The notes below the pieces were generated by a model. That model did no database searches. It was not told the DNA's origin and saw only the letters and a program-made list of their open reading frames with translations. A stretch of DNA of 64,000 bases from Nocardioides okcheonensis (lineage in GTDB: Bacteria; Actinomycetota; Actinomycetes; Propionibacteriales; Nocardioidaceae), in NCBI RefSeq assembly GCF_020991065.1, contig NZ_CP087710.1, positions 3,100,001 through 3,164,000 of the forward strand. The letters are read 5' to 3'. This document shows, piece after piece, positions 37,733 to 46,720 of the stretch (positions within the stretch are counted from its first letter, which is position 1; every line of letters begins with the position of its first letter). A program made the translations under genes and the position numbers.

Positions 37733-39225
37733 CCGGCACCTTCGTCGGCATGCCCGCCTTCCCGACCGCCGCCCGCGCGGCGCTCGGCGACACCCAGCTG
37801 CGCCGCAACCTCGCCCACGCCACGCACACCATCCGCGACAAGCGCGCCAAGGTCGTCGCCGAGGTCGAGGACTGGGAGGACCTGCGGCTCGCCGGGGCGG
37901 GGGTCAAGGAGGCCGCGCTGCGCGACCTCGCGACCCACCTCGAGACCCTTGAGGCCTCGCTGGTCCGCGCCGGCGCGACCGTCCACTGGGCCCGCGACGC
38001 CGAGGAGGCGTGCGCGATCGTGGCGCGGGTGGCCCACGACCACGGCGCGGACGAGGTGGTCAAGGTCAAGTCGATGGCGACCGCCGAGATCGGCCTCAAC
38101 GAGGCCCTCGAGGCCGAGGGCATCGCCGCCTGGGAGACCGACCTGGCCGAGCTCATCGTCCAGCTCGGCGAGGACCTGCCGTCCCACATCCTGGTGCCGG
38201 CGATCCACCGCAACCGTGCCGAGGTGCGCGAGATCTTCCTGCGCCGGATGGCCGCCGTCGGGCGCCCGGCCCCGGCCGACCTCACCGACGAGCCCGCCGT
38301 CCTCGCCGGCGCGGCGCGCGAGCACCTGCGCGAGAAGTTCCTCCGCGCGAAGGTCGGCGTGAGCGGCGCCAACTTCGCGGTCGCCGACACCGGCACCCTC
38401 GTCGTCGTCGAGTCCGAGGGCAACGGCCGGATGTGCCTGACCCTGCCCGACGTGCTGGTCAGCGTCGTCGGCATCGAGAAGGTCGTCGCCACCTGGTCCG
38501 ACCTCGACCCGATGCTGCGGCTGCTCCCGCGCTCGTCGACGGGCGAGCGGATGAACCCCTACACCTCGACGTGGTCGGGCGTGACGCCCGGCGACGGTCC
38601 GCAGGAGGTCCACGTCGTGCTGCTCGACAACGGCCGCACCCGGGCGCTCGCCGACGACGTCGGCCGGCAGGCGCTGCGGTGCATCCGCTGCTCGGCGTGC
38701 CTCAACGTCTGCCCGGTCTACGAGCGGGTCGGCGGCCACGCCTACGGCTCGGTCTACCCCGGCCCGATCGGCGCGATCCTCAACCCGCTGCTGCGCGGGG
38801 TCTCCGACGAGCAGACCGCCTCGCTGCCCTACGCCTCGTCGCTGTGCGGGGCCTGCTTCGAGGTCTGCCCGGTCCGGATCGACATCCCGTCGGTGCTGGT
38901 CGACCAGCGCGCCGCGGTGGTGGACTCCCACCGTGGCGACCGGGTGCCGAAGGCCGAGGCGGTCGCCATGCGGGCCGCCGCCTGGGCGTTCTCCGACGCG
39001 CGCCGGCTGGCGTGGGCCGAGAAGGCGTCCGGCCTGGGCGGTCGCGTCCTGCGCCGCTTCGGTCGTACGTCCCTGCCCGGCGGTCGCGCCGCCGCCGGGC
39101 GCCTGCCGGGGCCGGGGGCCGCGTGGACCGGCGCCCGCGACCTGCCCGCGCCGCCGGAGGAGTCGTTCCGCGCGTGGTGGGACCGCACCGACGGCGGCCG
39201 TCACGAGGGGGAGGGGCCGGAGTGA
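37729..39225 (+). CDS. lutB: LutB, lactate utilisation iron-sulfur protein
   Basis: 498 aa from a GTG. The N-terminal LUD domain (about 60-300) includes VVKVKSMATAEIGLNEALE and VADTGTLVVVESEGNGR. Two ferredoxin-type [4Fe-4S] motifs follow: CIRCSACLNVCPVYERVGG and SLCGACFEVCPVRIDIP. A C-terminal DUF3390-like region (PEESFRAWWDR) is present. It passes electrons from lactate oxidation. It is overlapped on both sides by lutA and lutC. Confidence 0.95.
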   Translation: MTGTFVGMPAFPTAARAALGDTQLRRNLAHATHTIRDKRAKVVAEVEDWEDLRLAGAGVKEAALRDLATHLETLEASLVRAGATVHWARDAEEACAIVARVAHDHGADEVVKVKSMATAEIGLNEALEAEGIAAWETDLAELIVQLGEDLPSHILVPAIHRNRAEVREIFLRRMAAVGRPAPADLTDEPAVLAGAAREHLREKFLRAKVGVSGANFAVADTGTLVVVESEGNGRMCLTLPDVLVSVVGIEKVVATWSDLDPMLRLLPRSSTGERMNPYTSTWSGVTPGDGPQEVHVVLLDNGRTRALADDVGRQALRCIRCSACLNVCPVYERVGGHAYGSVYPGPIGAILNPLLRGVSDEQTASLPYASSLCGACFEVCPVRIDIPSVLVDQRAAVVDSHRGDRVPKAEAVAMRAAAWAFSDARRLAWAEKASGLGGRVLRRFGRTSLPGGRAAAGRLPGPGAAWTGARDLPAPPEESFRAWWDRTDGGRHEGEGPE

Positions 39226-39806
39226 GCGCCCGCGACGACATCCTGCGGCGGGTCCGCTCCGCCCTCGACGGCGTGTCGCCCGTGACCGACCTCCCTCCGG
39301 CCCCCCGCGCGCCGGACCGGGGCGACCTGGTCGCCCTGTTCGCCGAGCGGGTGGAGGACTACCGCGCCGTCGTCACCCGCTGCGCGCCCGACGACCTGGC
39401 GGGCGTCGTGGCCGAGGCGCTCGGGACGGCCCGCGCCGTCGTGCCGCCGGGCCTCGGGCTGGACGTCGCCGGCTCGGTCGTCGACGACGGCCTCAGCGCC
39501 GCCGACCTCGACGCCCTCGACGCCGTCGTCACCCGCGCCGCCGTCGGGATCGCGGAGACCGGCACCATCGTGCTCGACCACCGGCCCGACCAGGGCCGGC
39601 GCGCGATCACGCTGGTGCCCGACCTGCACGTGTGCGTCGTCGACGCCTCGCAGGTGGTCGCCGACGTCCCCGACGCGCTCGCGCTCCTGGACCCGTCGCG
39701 ACCGCTGACCTGGATCAGCGGGCCCTCGGCCACCAGCGACATCGAGCTCGACCGGGTCGAGGGCGTCCACGGGCCGCGGACGCTGCACGTGGTGCTGGTG
39801 GGCTGA
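39222..39806 (+). CDS. lutC: LutC, lactate utilisation protein (LUD domain)
   Basis: 194 aa from a GTG overlapping the lutB stop. One LUD domain: AVVTRAAVGIAETGTIVLDH, LVPDLHVCVVDASQVV, and the C-terminal GPSATSDIELDRVEGVHGPRTLHVVLVG, which is diagnostic for the family. It is the third component of the LutABC complex. No lactate permease or LutR-type regulator is adjacent; the next genes are convergent. Confidence 0.94.
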   Translation: MSARDDILRRVRSALDGVSPVTDLPPAPRAPDRGDLVALFAERVEDYRAVVTRCAPDDLAGVVAEALGTARAVVPPGLGLDVAGSVVDDGLSAADLDALDAVVTRAAVGIAETGTIVLDHRPDQGRRAITLVPDLHVCVVDASQVVADVPDALALLDPSRPLTWISGPSATSDIELDRVEGVHGPRTLHVVLVG

Positions 39807-39818
39807 GGACGGGTCCGC

Positions 39819-40544
39819 TCACGCCACGACGAGCACCGCGACCACGACGACCAGCACCGCCACGGCCAGGGCGCCGTCCGTGCGGTCGAGCCGGACCGGA
39901 CGCCAGGTCGTCCGCGGGCCGACACCCAGCCCCCGCGACTCGAGGGCCTGCGCGGTGCGCTCCCCGCGGCGTACGCACACCACGAGCAGCGCGAACGACG
40001 CCCGGACGGAGCCGCGCCAGGCGGGGCGCGGTCGACCGTCCGCGCGCGTCGGCGCCCGCACCGCGTGGGCCATCCGGATCGTCTGCCACTCGCGCGGCAG
40101 GTCGTGCAGGAGGCGGTGCCCGGCGAGCAGCGCGTGGGTGACCCGCGGGCTGACGCGGGCGTGCTGCTGCAGGCTGGTCATCAGGTCGACCGGGTCGGTC
40201 GAGGTGATGAAGCCGACGGCGAGCACCCCGACCAGCAGGGTGCGGGCGGCCAGGGCCGCGCCCACCGACAGCCCGTCGTCCGGGCGGCTCACCACGTTGA
40301 CGAGGAGGACGCCGGAGGCGAACGCCGCGAAGGGGAGGTGGGCGAGCGCGAGCGTGCGCCAGGGCAGGCGGGTGCCGAGGCGTACGCCGACCAGCGCGAG
40401 CAGGTAGAGCGTGACCGGCGGTGCGGGGCGGAGGACGAAGGTCACCGCGAGCGAGACGGCGAACGCGAGGGCGAGCTTGACGGTCGGGTTGCGGCGCCCG
40501 AGCCACGAGTCGGACGCGGTGACCCGGGGGAGCAGCGCGCTCAC
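39819..40544 (-). CDS. ykoC: ECF transporter T component (YkoC-type)
   Basis: 241 aa from a GTG overlapping the ATPase stop. It has about five membrane helices (LALAFAVSLAVTFVL, VTLYLLALVGVRLG, ALAHLPFAAFASGVLLVNVV, and two at the C terminus). The two Ala-Arg-x motifs that bind the ATPases appear as the coupling region around LLHDLPREWQTIRMAHAVRAP. It links ATP hydrolysis to the substrate-specific subunit encoded upstream. Last gene of the ykoFEDC-type operon. Confidence 0.9.
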   Translation of the reverse strand: MSALLPRVTASDSWLGRRNPTVKLALAFAVSLAVTFVLRPAPPVTLYLLALVGVRLGTRLPWRTLALAHLPFAAFASGVLLVNVVSRPDDGLSVGAALAARTLLVGVLAVGFITSTDPVDLMTSLQQHARVSPRVTHALLAGHRLLHDLPREWQTIRMAHAVRAPTRADGRPRPAWRGSVRASFALLVVCVRRGERTAQALESRGLGVGPRTTWRPVRLDRTDGALAVAVLVVVVAVLVVA

Positions 40545-42097
40545 CGCTGCGCCGCCCGCCAGCGGAGCAGCGGAGGCAGCTCGAGCCGCGCGTGGGACAG
40601 CGCGGCCGCGTCGCGCAGCACCTCCCACGTCGGGCCGCACGCGACGACCCGCCCGCCCGCGAGCACGACCAGCCGGTCGGCCACCGCGGCGACGGTGCGC
40701 AGGTCGTGGCTGGCGAGCAGCACCGCCCGTCCCTCGTCGGCCTCCTGCCGGAGCGCCCGAGCGGTCGCGACCGTGTCGGCGCGGTCGAGGCCGAGCGTGG
40801 GCTCGTCGAGCAGGAGGACCGGACGGTCGTGGGCGAGCATGCCGGCCAGGCTGAGTCGGCGCTTCTCGCCGCCGGAGAGGCGGTACGGGCTCTGGGCCGC
40901 CAGAGCGTCGAGCCCGAAGCGTCCCAGCTGTCGCGCCCGGGTGGCCTCCCGGTCGGACCGCACCCCGTGCACCACGTCGTCGGCGACCGTGGCCGCGCAG
41001 AACTGGTGCTCCGGGTTCTGGAAGACCAGCCCCGCCCGCGGCCCGGTCACCGTGCCGGTCACCGGGGGCACCAGGCCGGCGAGGGTGAGCAGCAGGGTGG
41101 ACTTGCCGGCGCCGTTGGCGCCGAGCAGGCCGACGACCTCGCCGGCGCGCAGGTCGAGGTCGACGTCGGCGAGCACCGGCGCGGCGCCCCGTCCCACGGC
41201 GAGCCGCCGCGCGGCGAGCACGACCTCGCCCGGGTCGCCGGCGTCGCCTCGGCGGGCATCGTGGTGCTGGCGGGCGAGGTGGTCGCGGTTGGCCGGGTGG
41301 GCCAGCCCGCCGGCCGCGCCGGTGACCGCGTGCAGCTCGGCGTCGAGCGGCAGCCAGCAGCCGGCGGCGTGGAGCGCCCGCGAGTGGGAGAGCAGCAGGT
41401 CGCCGGTCGCGCCCGCGGCGACCTGCCGGCCGGCGCGGTCGAGGACGACGGCGTGGCCCGGCAGCCCGGCGCCGTCGGCCCCGCCGAGCTCGTCGAGGCG
41501 GTGCTCGACCAGCAGGACCGTCGGCCGGTCGCGGGCGGCCAGCACCCGTCGTACGGCCGCGACCCCCTCGGCGTCGAGCATCGAGGTCGGCTCGTCGAGC
41601 AGCAGCACCTCCGGCTCCGCCACGAGCGCCGCCGCGACCGACACCCGCTGCAGCTCGCCGCCGGAGAGCGTCTCGAGCCGCCGCGACCCGAGGTGCGGGG
41701 CGCCCACCGCCTCGAGGGAGGCGTCGACGCGACCGGCGATGCGCTCCGGCGCGACGGCCCGGTTCTCCAGGGGCAGGGCGACCTCCCGGTCGACCGACGG
41801 CATCGTCACGCCAGCGGCGGGGTCCTGCGACACGAGCCCGACGTGGCGCGACAGCTGCACCACGGAGTGGTCGCGGGTGTCGAGCCCGCACACGGCGACC
41901 CGGCCCTCGACGGTCGCGTGGACCGAGTGCGGCACGTGGCCCGCGACGGCGTGGAGCAGCGTGGTCTTGCCCGACCCGGTCGGCCCGAGGACGACGACGT
42001 CGCCCCCGCGCTCGACGCGCAGCGCGTCGACACCCAGCACCGGCTCGGGCCGTCGCGGGAACCGCACCCGCAGGCCGTCGACCTCGACCAGCGTCAC
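40541..42097 (-). CDS. ykoD: ECF transporter fused double ATPase (YkoD-type)
   Basis: 518 aa, two ABC ATPase domains in one chain. First half: Walker A GPTGSGKTTLL (about 38-48), signature LSGGELQRV, Walker B LLLDEPTSMLD. Second half: Walker A GANGAGKSTLL (about 327), signature LSGGEKRRLSLAG, Walker B LLLDEPTLGLD. Both sites look complete. Fusion of the A1 and A2 subunits is the rule for YkoD. It is overlapped by the S component upstream and the T component downstream. Confidence 0.94.
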   Translation of the reverse strand: MTLVEVDGLRVRFPRRPEPVLGVDALRVERGGDVVVLGPTGSGKTTLLHAVAGHVPHSVHATVEGRVAVCGLDTRDHSVVQLSRHVGLVSQDPAAGVTMPSVDREVALPLENRAVAPERIAGRVDASLEAVGAPHLGSRRLETLSGGELQRVSVAAALVAEPEVLLLDEPTSMLDAEGVAAVRRVLAARDRPTVLLVEHRLDELGGADGAGLPGHAVVLDRAGRQVAAGATGDLLLSHSRALHAAGCWLPLDAELHAVTGAAGGLAHPANRDHLARQHHDARRGDAGDPGEVVLAARRLAVGRGAAPVLADVDLDLRAGEVVGLLGANGAGKSTLLLTLAGLVPPVTGTVTGPRAGLVFQNPEHQFCAATVADDVVHGVRSDREATRARQLGRFGLDALAAQSPYRLSGGEKRRLSLAGMLAHDRPVLLLDEPTLGLDRADTVATARALRQEADEGRAVLLASHDLRTVAAVADRLVVLAGGRVVACGPTWEVLRDAAALSHARLELPPLLRWRAAQR

Positions 42098-42696
42098 GGC
42101 GTGGCCCGGACCGGGTGCTCGTCGCGCGCGATCGCGTGGTTGTCGAGCACGCCGGTGCGCAGCAGCGCGTCGACGACGACCTTCGCGAGCAGGCCGCCGA
42201 GCACCACGCCGGACGCCAGCTGGAGCCCCAGGCGCAGGGCGAGGAGGTCCTGTCCGAACCAGTCGAAGCGCACCGCGGAGAACACGAAGACCAGACCCGC
42301 GCCGCACAGGCCGGAGAGCGCGTAGGTGGCCCAGCCGGGCGCGCGGTAGCGACGCAGCGCGAACGGCAGCTCGCTCCCGGCGCCTTGGATCGCCGCGGCG
42401 AGGATCAGCATCGGCCCGACGGGCGAGCCGAGGAAGACCACCTCGACCACGGACGCGAGCACCTCGGCCAGCACGCCCGCGAACGGCCGGCGCACGATCG
42501 CGAGCACGATCGGGGCGACGAGGAGCCAGCCGCCCAGCAGGACGTGCTGGGCGAGGTCGCCCGCGGGGCCCATCAGCAGCGCGAGGCCGGTCCACGCCTG
42601 GACGAGCGCCCAGTAGAGGAAGCCGAACACCACGCCGAGGACCACCATCAGCACCAGGTCGCGCATCGCCCACGCGGGACGTCGGTCCGTGCTCAT
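42094..42696 (-). CDS. ykoE: ECF transporter S component (YkoE-type, thiamine/HMP)
   Basis: 200 aa with about five to six membrane helices (LVLMVVLGVVFGFLYWAL, VLLGGWLLVAPIVLAIV, PMLILAAAIQGAGSELPFAL, TYALSGLCGAGLVFVFSAV, LASGVVLGGLLAKVVV). The motif IQGAGSELPFAL is typical of YkoE substrate-binding subunits. Substrate is assigned as thiamine or its hydroxymethylpyrimidine precursor because the operon follows a TPP riboswitch and contains ykoF. Confidence 0.9.
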   Translation of the reverse strand: MSTDRRPAWAMRDLVLMVVLGVVFGFLYWALVQAWTGLALLMGPAGDLAQHVLLGGWLLVAPIVLAIVRRPFAGVLAEVLASVVEVVFLGSPVGPMLILAAAIQGAGSELPFALRRYRAPGWATYALSGLCGAGLVFVFSAVRFDWFGQDLLALRLGLQLASGVVLGGLLAKVVVDALLRTGVLDNHAIARDEHPVRATP

Positions 42697-43337
42697 GCCG
42701 TCACCGTGCTGGGCGAGCCGACCGAGACCGTGAGGTGCGTGACCACGTGCGCGACCTCGGCGCCGACCCCGGCCCACGCGTCGGCCGCCGTTGCGAGCAC
42801 CTCTGCGACGTCGCCGGCGAGGCGGGTGGCGTAGTGGGCGGGCGCGACCGCGGTGCCCCGCCGCCGGGCTGCCTCGATCGCCGCCTCGATCGGCACCATG
42901 TGGTCGCCGCCGCCGGACCCGCCGTCGAGCAGCGGGTAGAGCGACCACTGGGCGACCGCCTGCACGCCGGTGGGCTCGAGCCGCACCGGCGCGACGCGCG
43001 GCAGCGTGACGGCGCCGAGGTCGCAGGTCGCCTCGCCTGGGCACCCGCGGGAGAGCAGGACGTGGGCGACCACGTGGCCGCCGCCGGAGCGGCGGTGGGC
43101 GGCGGCGAGGACGTGGGCGACGTACCCGACGATGCGCTGCTCGGCCAGGTCGTCGGTGGAGCCGACGTAGGTGCTGACGTCGTCGGTCTCGAGGACGAGG
43201 CCGTCGGCGAGCCCGGCGGCCTCGGCGTCGGCGAGGGCGCCGAGGATCACCTCGACGAAGTCGTCGCAGTGCGGGTGGACGCTCAGGCGGGCGCCGACGC
43301 CGAGCGTGCGGGGATGGGCGGTCGTGCTGGTGGTCAC
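42693..43337 (-). CDS. ykoF: YkoF-family thiamine/HMP-binding protein
   Basis: 214 aa from a GTG with GGAGG nine bases upstream. It contains the duplicated YkoF domain: GARLSVHPHCDDFVEVILGALADAE...STYVGSTDD and VQAVAQWSLYPLLDGG...GDHMVPIEAAIEAARRRG...ATRLAGD. B. subtilis YkoF binds thiamine at the domain interface. First gene after the riboswitch; the order ykoF-ykoE-ykoD-ykoC is the same as in B. subtilis. Confidence 0.93.
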   Translation of the reverse strand: MTTSTTAHPRTLGVGARLSVHPHCDDFVEVILGALADAEAAGLADGLVLETDDVSTYVGSTDDLAEQRIVGYVAHVLAAAHRRSGGGHVVAHVLLSRGCPGEATCDLGAVTLPRVAPVRLEPTGVQAVAQWSLYPLLDGGSGGGDHMVPIEAAIEAARRRGTAVAPAHYATRLAGDVAEVLATAADAWAGVGAEVAHVVTHLTVSVGSPSTVTA

Positions 43338-43404
43338 GGTGGTCCTCCAGGGGTCACGCGCCCACGGGCCTAGACCACGCCCGGCCCAGGGGTGGGTCGG
43401 TCGC

Positions 43405-43500
43405 GTTCCCTGCTTCCTACGCCGGTGCTAACCGGATCAGGTTCACGGGTCTGCGGACTGTCCGCACTCTCAGCGCTGCTGCGCTCCCCGGGGGCACCTC
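43405..43500 (-). promoter_or_regulatory. TPP riboswitch (THI element)
   Basis: On the minus strand the conserved THI blocks appear in order: GCGCTGAGAGTGCGG, then ACCCGTGAACCTGATCCGG, then TTAGCACCGGCGTAGGAA. These form the pyrimidine- and pyrophosphate-sensing helices of the TPP aptamer. It lies 68 bp before ykoF, so thiamine pyrophosphate should repress the transporter operon. The expression platform was not resolved. Confidence 0.95.
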
Positions 43501-43542
43501 GACCCTAGGGCACGTGTGGGTGCGGGTGTGAGACTGGCCGCC

Positions 43543-44535
43543 ATGGAGAAGCGCACCCTGGGCAGGACCGGCCGCGAGGTCTCGGTCGTCGGACTCGGCA
43601 CCTGGCAGCTGGGCGCCGACTGGGGCGAGGTCAGCGAGGCGGACGCACGCGCCGTGCTCGAGGCCTCGGCCGAGGCCGGCGTGACGTTCTACGACACCGC
43701 CGACGTCTACGGCGACGGGCGCAGCGAGCAGGTCGTCGGCCGCTTCCTGGCCGACCACCCCGACGCGGGGTTCACCGTCGCCACCAAGATGGGCCGCCGG
43801 GCCGAGCAGGTGCCGTCGAGCTACGTCGAGCCACACTTCCGGGAGTGGCTCGACCGCTCGCGCCGCAACCTCGGCGTCGACACCATCGACCTGGTCCAGC
43901 TGCACTGCCCGCCGAGCGAGGTCATCGACGACGACGCCACCTACGACGTCCTGGACCGCCTCGTCGACGAGGGCGTGATCGCGGCCTACGGCGTCAGCGT
44001 CGAGACCTGCGAGCAGGCGCTGAGCGCGATCGCCCGCCCGCACCTCGCCAGCGTCCAGATCATCCTCAACGCCTTCCGGATGAAGCCGCTCGACGAGGTG
44101 CTCCCGGCCGCGGCGGCCGCGGGCGTCGGGATCATCGCCCGCGTCCCGCTGGCCTCCGGCCTGCTGTCGGGGAAGTACGACCTCGACACGACGTTCGCCT
44201 CCGACGACCACCGCACCTACAACCGCGACGGCAGCGCCTTCGACGTCGGCGAGACCTTCTCCGGTGTCGACTACGCCACCGGGGTCGCGGCGGCGCAGGA
44301 GTTCTCCGCGCTGGTGGCCGACTCCGGGCTCGACGCCACGCCGGCGCAGGCCGCGATCGCCTGGATCTGGCAGCAGCCGGGCGTCTCGACGGTCATCCCC
44401 GGCGCGCGCAACGTCGACCAGGCCACCGCCAACGCCGCCGCCGGGCTGGTCGGCGACCTGCCCGCCTCGTTCGTCGACGGGGTGCGCGACCTCTACGACC
44501 GGCAGGTCCGGGAGCAGGTGCACGGGCGCTGGTGA
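43543..44535 (+). CDS. Aldo/keto reductase
   Basis: 330 aa. TIM-barrel NADPH-dependent reductase with the full catalytic tetrad: Asp51 and Tyr56 in FYDTADVYGDGRSE, Lys82 in VATKMGRR, His121 in LVQLHCPP. The C-terminal cofactor loop STVIPGARNVDQATANAAA is typical of AKR class 11-13 enzymes. Substrate unknown. It is divergent from the riboswitch-controlled operon with only about 40 bp between the aptamer and this start. Confidence 0.93.
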   Translation: MEKRTLGRTGREVSVVGLGTWQLGADWGEVSEADARAVLEASAEAGVTFYDTADVYGDGRSEQVVGRFLADHPDAGFTVATKMGRRAEQVPSSYVEPHFREWLDRSRRNLGVDTIDLVQLHCPPSEVIDDDATYDVLDRLVDEGVIAAYGVSVETCEQALSAIARPHLASVQIILNAFRMKPLDEVLPAAAAAGVGIIARVPLASGLLSGKYDLDTTFASDDHRTYNRDGSAFDVGETFSGVDYATGVAAAQEFSALVADSGLDATPAQAAIAWIWQQPGVSTVIPGARNVDQATANAAAGLVGDLPASFVDGVRDLYDRQVREQVHGRW

Positions 44536-44562
44536 GTCCCCGCCAGCACATACGGTGACCCC

Positions 44563-45576
44563 GTGGACGTCCAGCGCATCGTCGTCGCCGCAGAGCGGGC
44601 ATGGGAGAGCAGGCCGGGACGCCGGAGCCGTACGCCGGCGCACTTCCGGATCGAGACCTACCTCGCGCACGGCGGCCCGGAAGGCACGGTCGTGCGCGGG
44701 CGGGTGCTGGACAACCCGCTGGAGTCCGAGGTCGAGGAGGACGAGGGCGCGCGGGCGGCAGCGCGGCGCACGCTCGGCAACTTCCTCACCAACGAGCTGC
44801 CGGGGGTGCCGCTGCGGGTCACCGTCGCCGGCACCAGCGTCGAGGTGTCGACCGACCGGGAGGGCTACTTCCTCGTCCGCGTGCCGACGGACCGCGCGGC
44901 GCTCACCAGCCCGTGGACGGAGGGTCGGGTCGAGCTGGCCGGGACGTACCGCGGCGTCGACCCGCCGCGCACTGCGACGATCCAGGTGCGGGTGCCGGAC
45001 GCGTCCGCGCGGTTCGGGGTGGTCTCCGACGTCGACGACACGGTGCTGGTCACGGGCGTGCAGCGGGTGCGGCAGATGCTGGTGCAGACGTTCACCGGCT
45101 CGGCGCTGACGCGGATGCCGTTCCCCGGCGTGGTCGAGCTCTACCAGGACCTCGCCGCCGGCGTGAACCCCGTCTTCTACGTCTCCTCGAGCCCGTGGAA
45201 CCTCCACTCGTTCCTCGTCGGGTTCCTCACGCACCGCGGCCTCCCGCTCGGGCCGGTGCTGCTGCGCGACCTCCTCGGCACGCGGGCCGGGCGCGAGCAG
45301 AAGCACGACCGGATCCGTGAGGTCCTCGACCTGCACCCGGACCTGTCGTTCGTGCTGCTCGGCGACTCCGGGGAGAAGGACCCGCAGGTCTACGCCGACA
45401 TCGTCCGCGAGCACCCGGGCCGCGTCCTCGCCGTCTACATCCGCGAGGTGCGGCTCGACCCGGGCGACGGACGCGTCGAGCAGGTGTCGGACGCGTGGGA
45501 CCACGAGGTGCCGTTCGTGCTGGCCGCCGACTCCGAGGCGATGCGGCGGCACGCGCGGTCGATCGGTCTGCTCTGA
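44563..45576 (+). CDS. App1-type phosphatidate phosphatase (DUF2183)
   Basis: 337 aa from a GTG. The C-terminal catalytic domain has the HAD-like DxDxT motif SDVDDTVLVTG (about 156-166), VFYVSSSPWNLHSFLVGFL, and LLGDSGEKDPQVYADI. These define the App1/DUF2183 family, whose yeast member dephosphorylates phosphatidic acid. The N-terminal 150 residues form a beta-rich domain (GTVVRGRVLDNPLE...VEVSTDREGYF). A lipid-phosphate substrate is inferred from the family. Confidence 0.9.
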   Translation: MDVQRIVVAAERAWESRPGRRSRTPAHFRIETYLAHGGPEGTVVRGRVLDNPLESEVEEDEGARAAARRTLGNFLTNELPGVPLRVTVAGTSVEVSTDREGYFLVRVPTDRAALTSPWTEGRVELAGTYRGVDPPRTATIQVRVPDASARFGVVSDVDDTVLVTGVQRVRQMLVQTFTGSALTRMPFPGVVELYQDLAAGVNPVFYVSSSPWNLHSFLVGFLTHRGLPLGPVLLRDLLGTRAGREQKHDRIREVLDLHPDLSFVLLGDSGEKDPQVYADIVREHPGRVLAVYIREVRLDPGDGRVEQVSDAWDHEVPFVLAADSEAMRRHARSIGLL

Positions 45577-45643
45577 GTCGCCGCGGCCGCGGGCCGCGGT
45601 TCGAGGGCCCGATCTCGGACATGCGTACGACGCTGGCGCAACG

Positions 45644-45711
45644 CCGCCGCACGTGCGGCGGTTCTCGTCCTCCACGTTGCCGATGCAGGGCCATGTCCGC
45701 CGCACGTGCGC
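45644..45711. promoter_or_regulatory. Two palindromic operator-like sites upstream of the SnoaL-like gene
   Basis: CCGCCGCACGTGCGGCGG (45644-45661) is a perfect 18-bp palindrome. A second copy, CCGCCGCACGTGCGC (45697-45711), keeps the first 14 bases. Their centres are 53 bp apart, about five helical turns, which would put two bound dimers on the same face of the DNA. The 176-bp gap they occupy has no other gene. Confidence 0.5.
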
Positions 45712-45752
45712 TGAAGGAGGCGGCAATCCTCAGGCGTGACAGGCTGACCCGG

Positions 45753-46139
45753 GTGGGCGACCAGTCAGGCGACGAGGCGCAGGTCCTGGGTGCGGCCGAG
45801 GCGCGCGCGGCTGCCCTCGCCCGCGGCGACGCCGTCGCCCTCCGCGACCTCCTGCACGAGCGGTTCACGTGGACCACGCACCGCGGCGAGGTGCTGGATC
45901 GCACGGAGTACGTCGACCGCAACACCGGCGGCCGCACGGTCTGGCGGTCGCAGGACCTCGAGGTCCCGCACGTGGTGGTCGTCGGCGACACCGCCGTCCT
46001 GCGGGCCGACGTGGTCGACACGGTGCTGTCCGGCGACGGCGAGCCCGAGACGTTCCGGATGCCGATGACCCAGGTCTGGGTGCGGACGCCCGGCGGGTGG
46101 CGGTGCCTCGCCGGCCACGCGGGACCGCGTACGCCGTGA
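45753..46139 (+). CDS. SnoaL-like / DUF4440 nuclear transport factor 2-fold protein
   Basis: About 128 aa from a GTG; in-frame ATGs exist 60 and 132 bases upstream but would add Arg/Cys-rich sequence. The NTF2-like fold is suggested by EARAAALARGDAVALRDLLHERFTWTTHRGEVLDRTEYV, then VVVGDTAVLRADVVDTV and PMTQVWVRTPGGWRCLAGHAG. Family members are often polyketide-cyclase-like enzymes or binding proteins of unknown substrate. Two palindromes upstream suggest dedicated regulation. Confidence 0.75.
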   Translation: MGDQSGDEAQVLGAAEARAAALARGDAVALRDLLHERFTWTTHRGEVLDRTEYVDRNTGGRTVWRSQDLEVPHVVVVGDTAVLRADVVDTVLSGDGEPETFRMPMTQVWVRTPGGWRCLAGHAGPRTP

Positions 46140-46154
46140 CGCGGGGCGAACCCG

Positions 46155-46697
46155 TCAGCGCACCCGGCCGAGGTGGACCAGCGCGAGCATGAGCGCGGCG
46201 ACCGACTCGCCGTCGCTGATCCGGCCGCGCGCGACGAGGTCGAGCACCTCGGGGATCGGGACGCGGCGGACCGCCCCGATGCCCTCCGCGGCCTGCGCGG
46301 CCCGGTCGTCGCTCACGAGGGTCAGGTCCTGGGCGAGGAAGAAGTGCTCGGGTGCCTCGCACACGCCGTTCAGCGCCTGGAGCCGGCCGAGCGCAACCCA
46401 CCGTCCGGCCTCGTGGCCGGTCTCCTCCAGCAGCTCGCGCCGCGCGGCCACGAGCGGGTCCTCCCCGTCCGAGCCTCCCGCCGGGACCTCGAGCGAGCGG
46501 CCCACCGTGTGCCGGTCGACGTCGACGAGCAGGACCTCGTCCGCGTCGGTGAGGGCGACCACAAAGACGGAGTCGTGGCGCACGGTGACCACGCCGTAGA
46601 GGCCCTCGCCGCCGGCGGGCGTCCGGACCACGTCCTCGCGGACCGAGATCCACGGGTTCTCGTACACCTTCTCGGTCGACACCACGGGCCACGGCAT
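46155..46697 (-). CDS. Nudix hydrolase
   Basis: 180 aa. The Nudix box is EVPAGG-DGEDPLVAARRELLEETGHEAG, with REL-L-EET-G intact and one residue fewer than usual between the first Gly and Glu. Upstream VYENPWISVREDVVRTPAG and downstream FLAQDLTLVSDDRA resemble ADP-ribose/nucleoside-diphosphate-sugar pyrophosphatases (NudF type). It cleaves nucleoside diphosphates linked to another group; the substrate is not determined. Confidence 0.9.
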   Translation of the reverse strand: MPWPVVSTEKVYENPWISVREDVVRTPAGGEGLYGVVTVRHDSVFVVALTDADEVLLVDVDRHTVGRSLEVPAGGSDGEDPLVAARRELLEETGHEAGRWVALGRLQALNGVCEAPEHFFLAQDLTLVSDDRAAQAAEGIGAVRRVPIPEVLDLVARGRISDGESVAALMLALVHLGRVR

Positions 46698-46720
46698 GGG
46701 AGCGACCCTACGGCCCGGTC

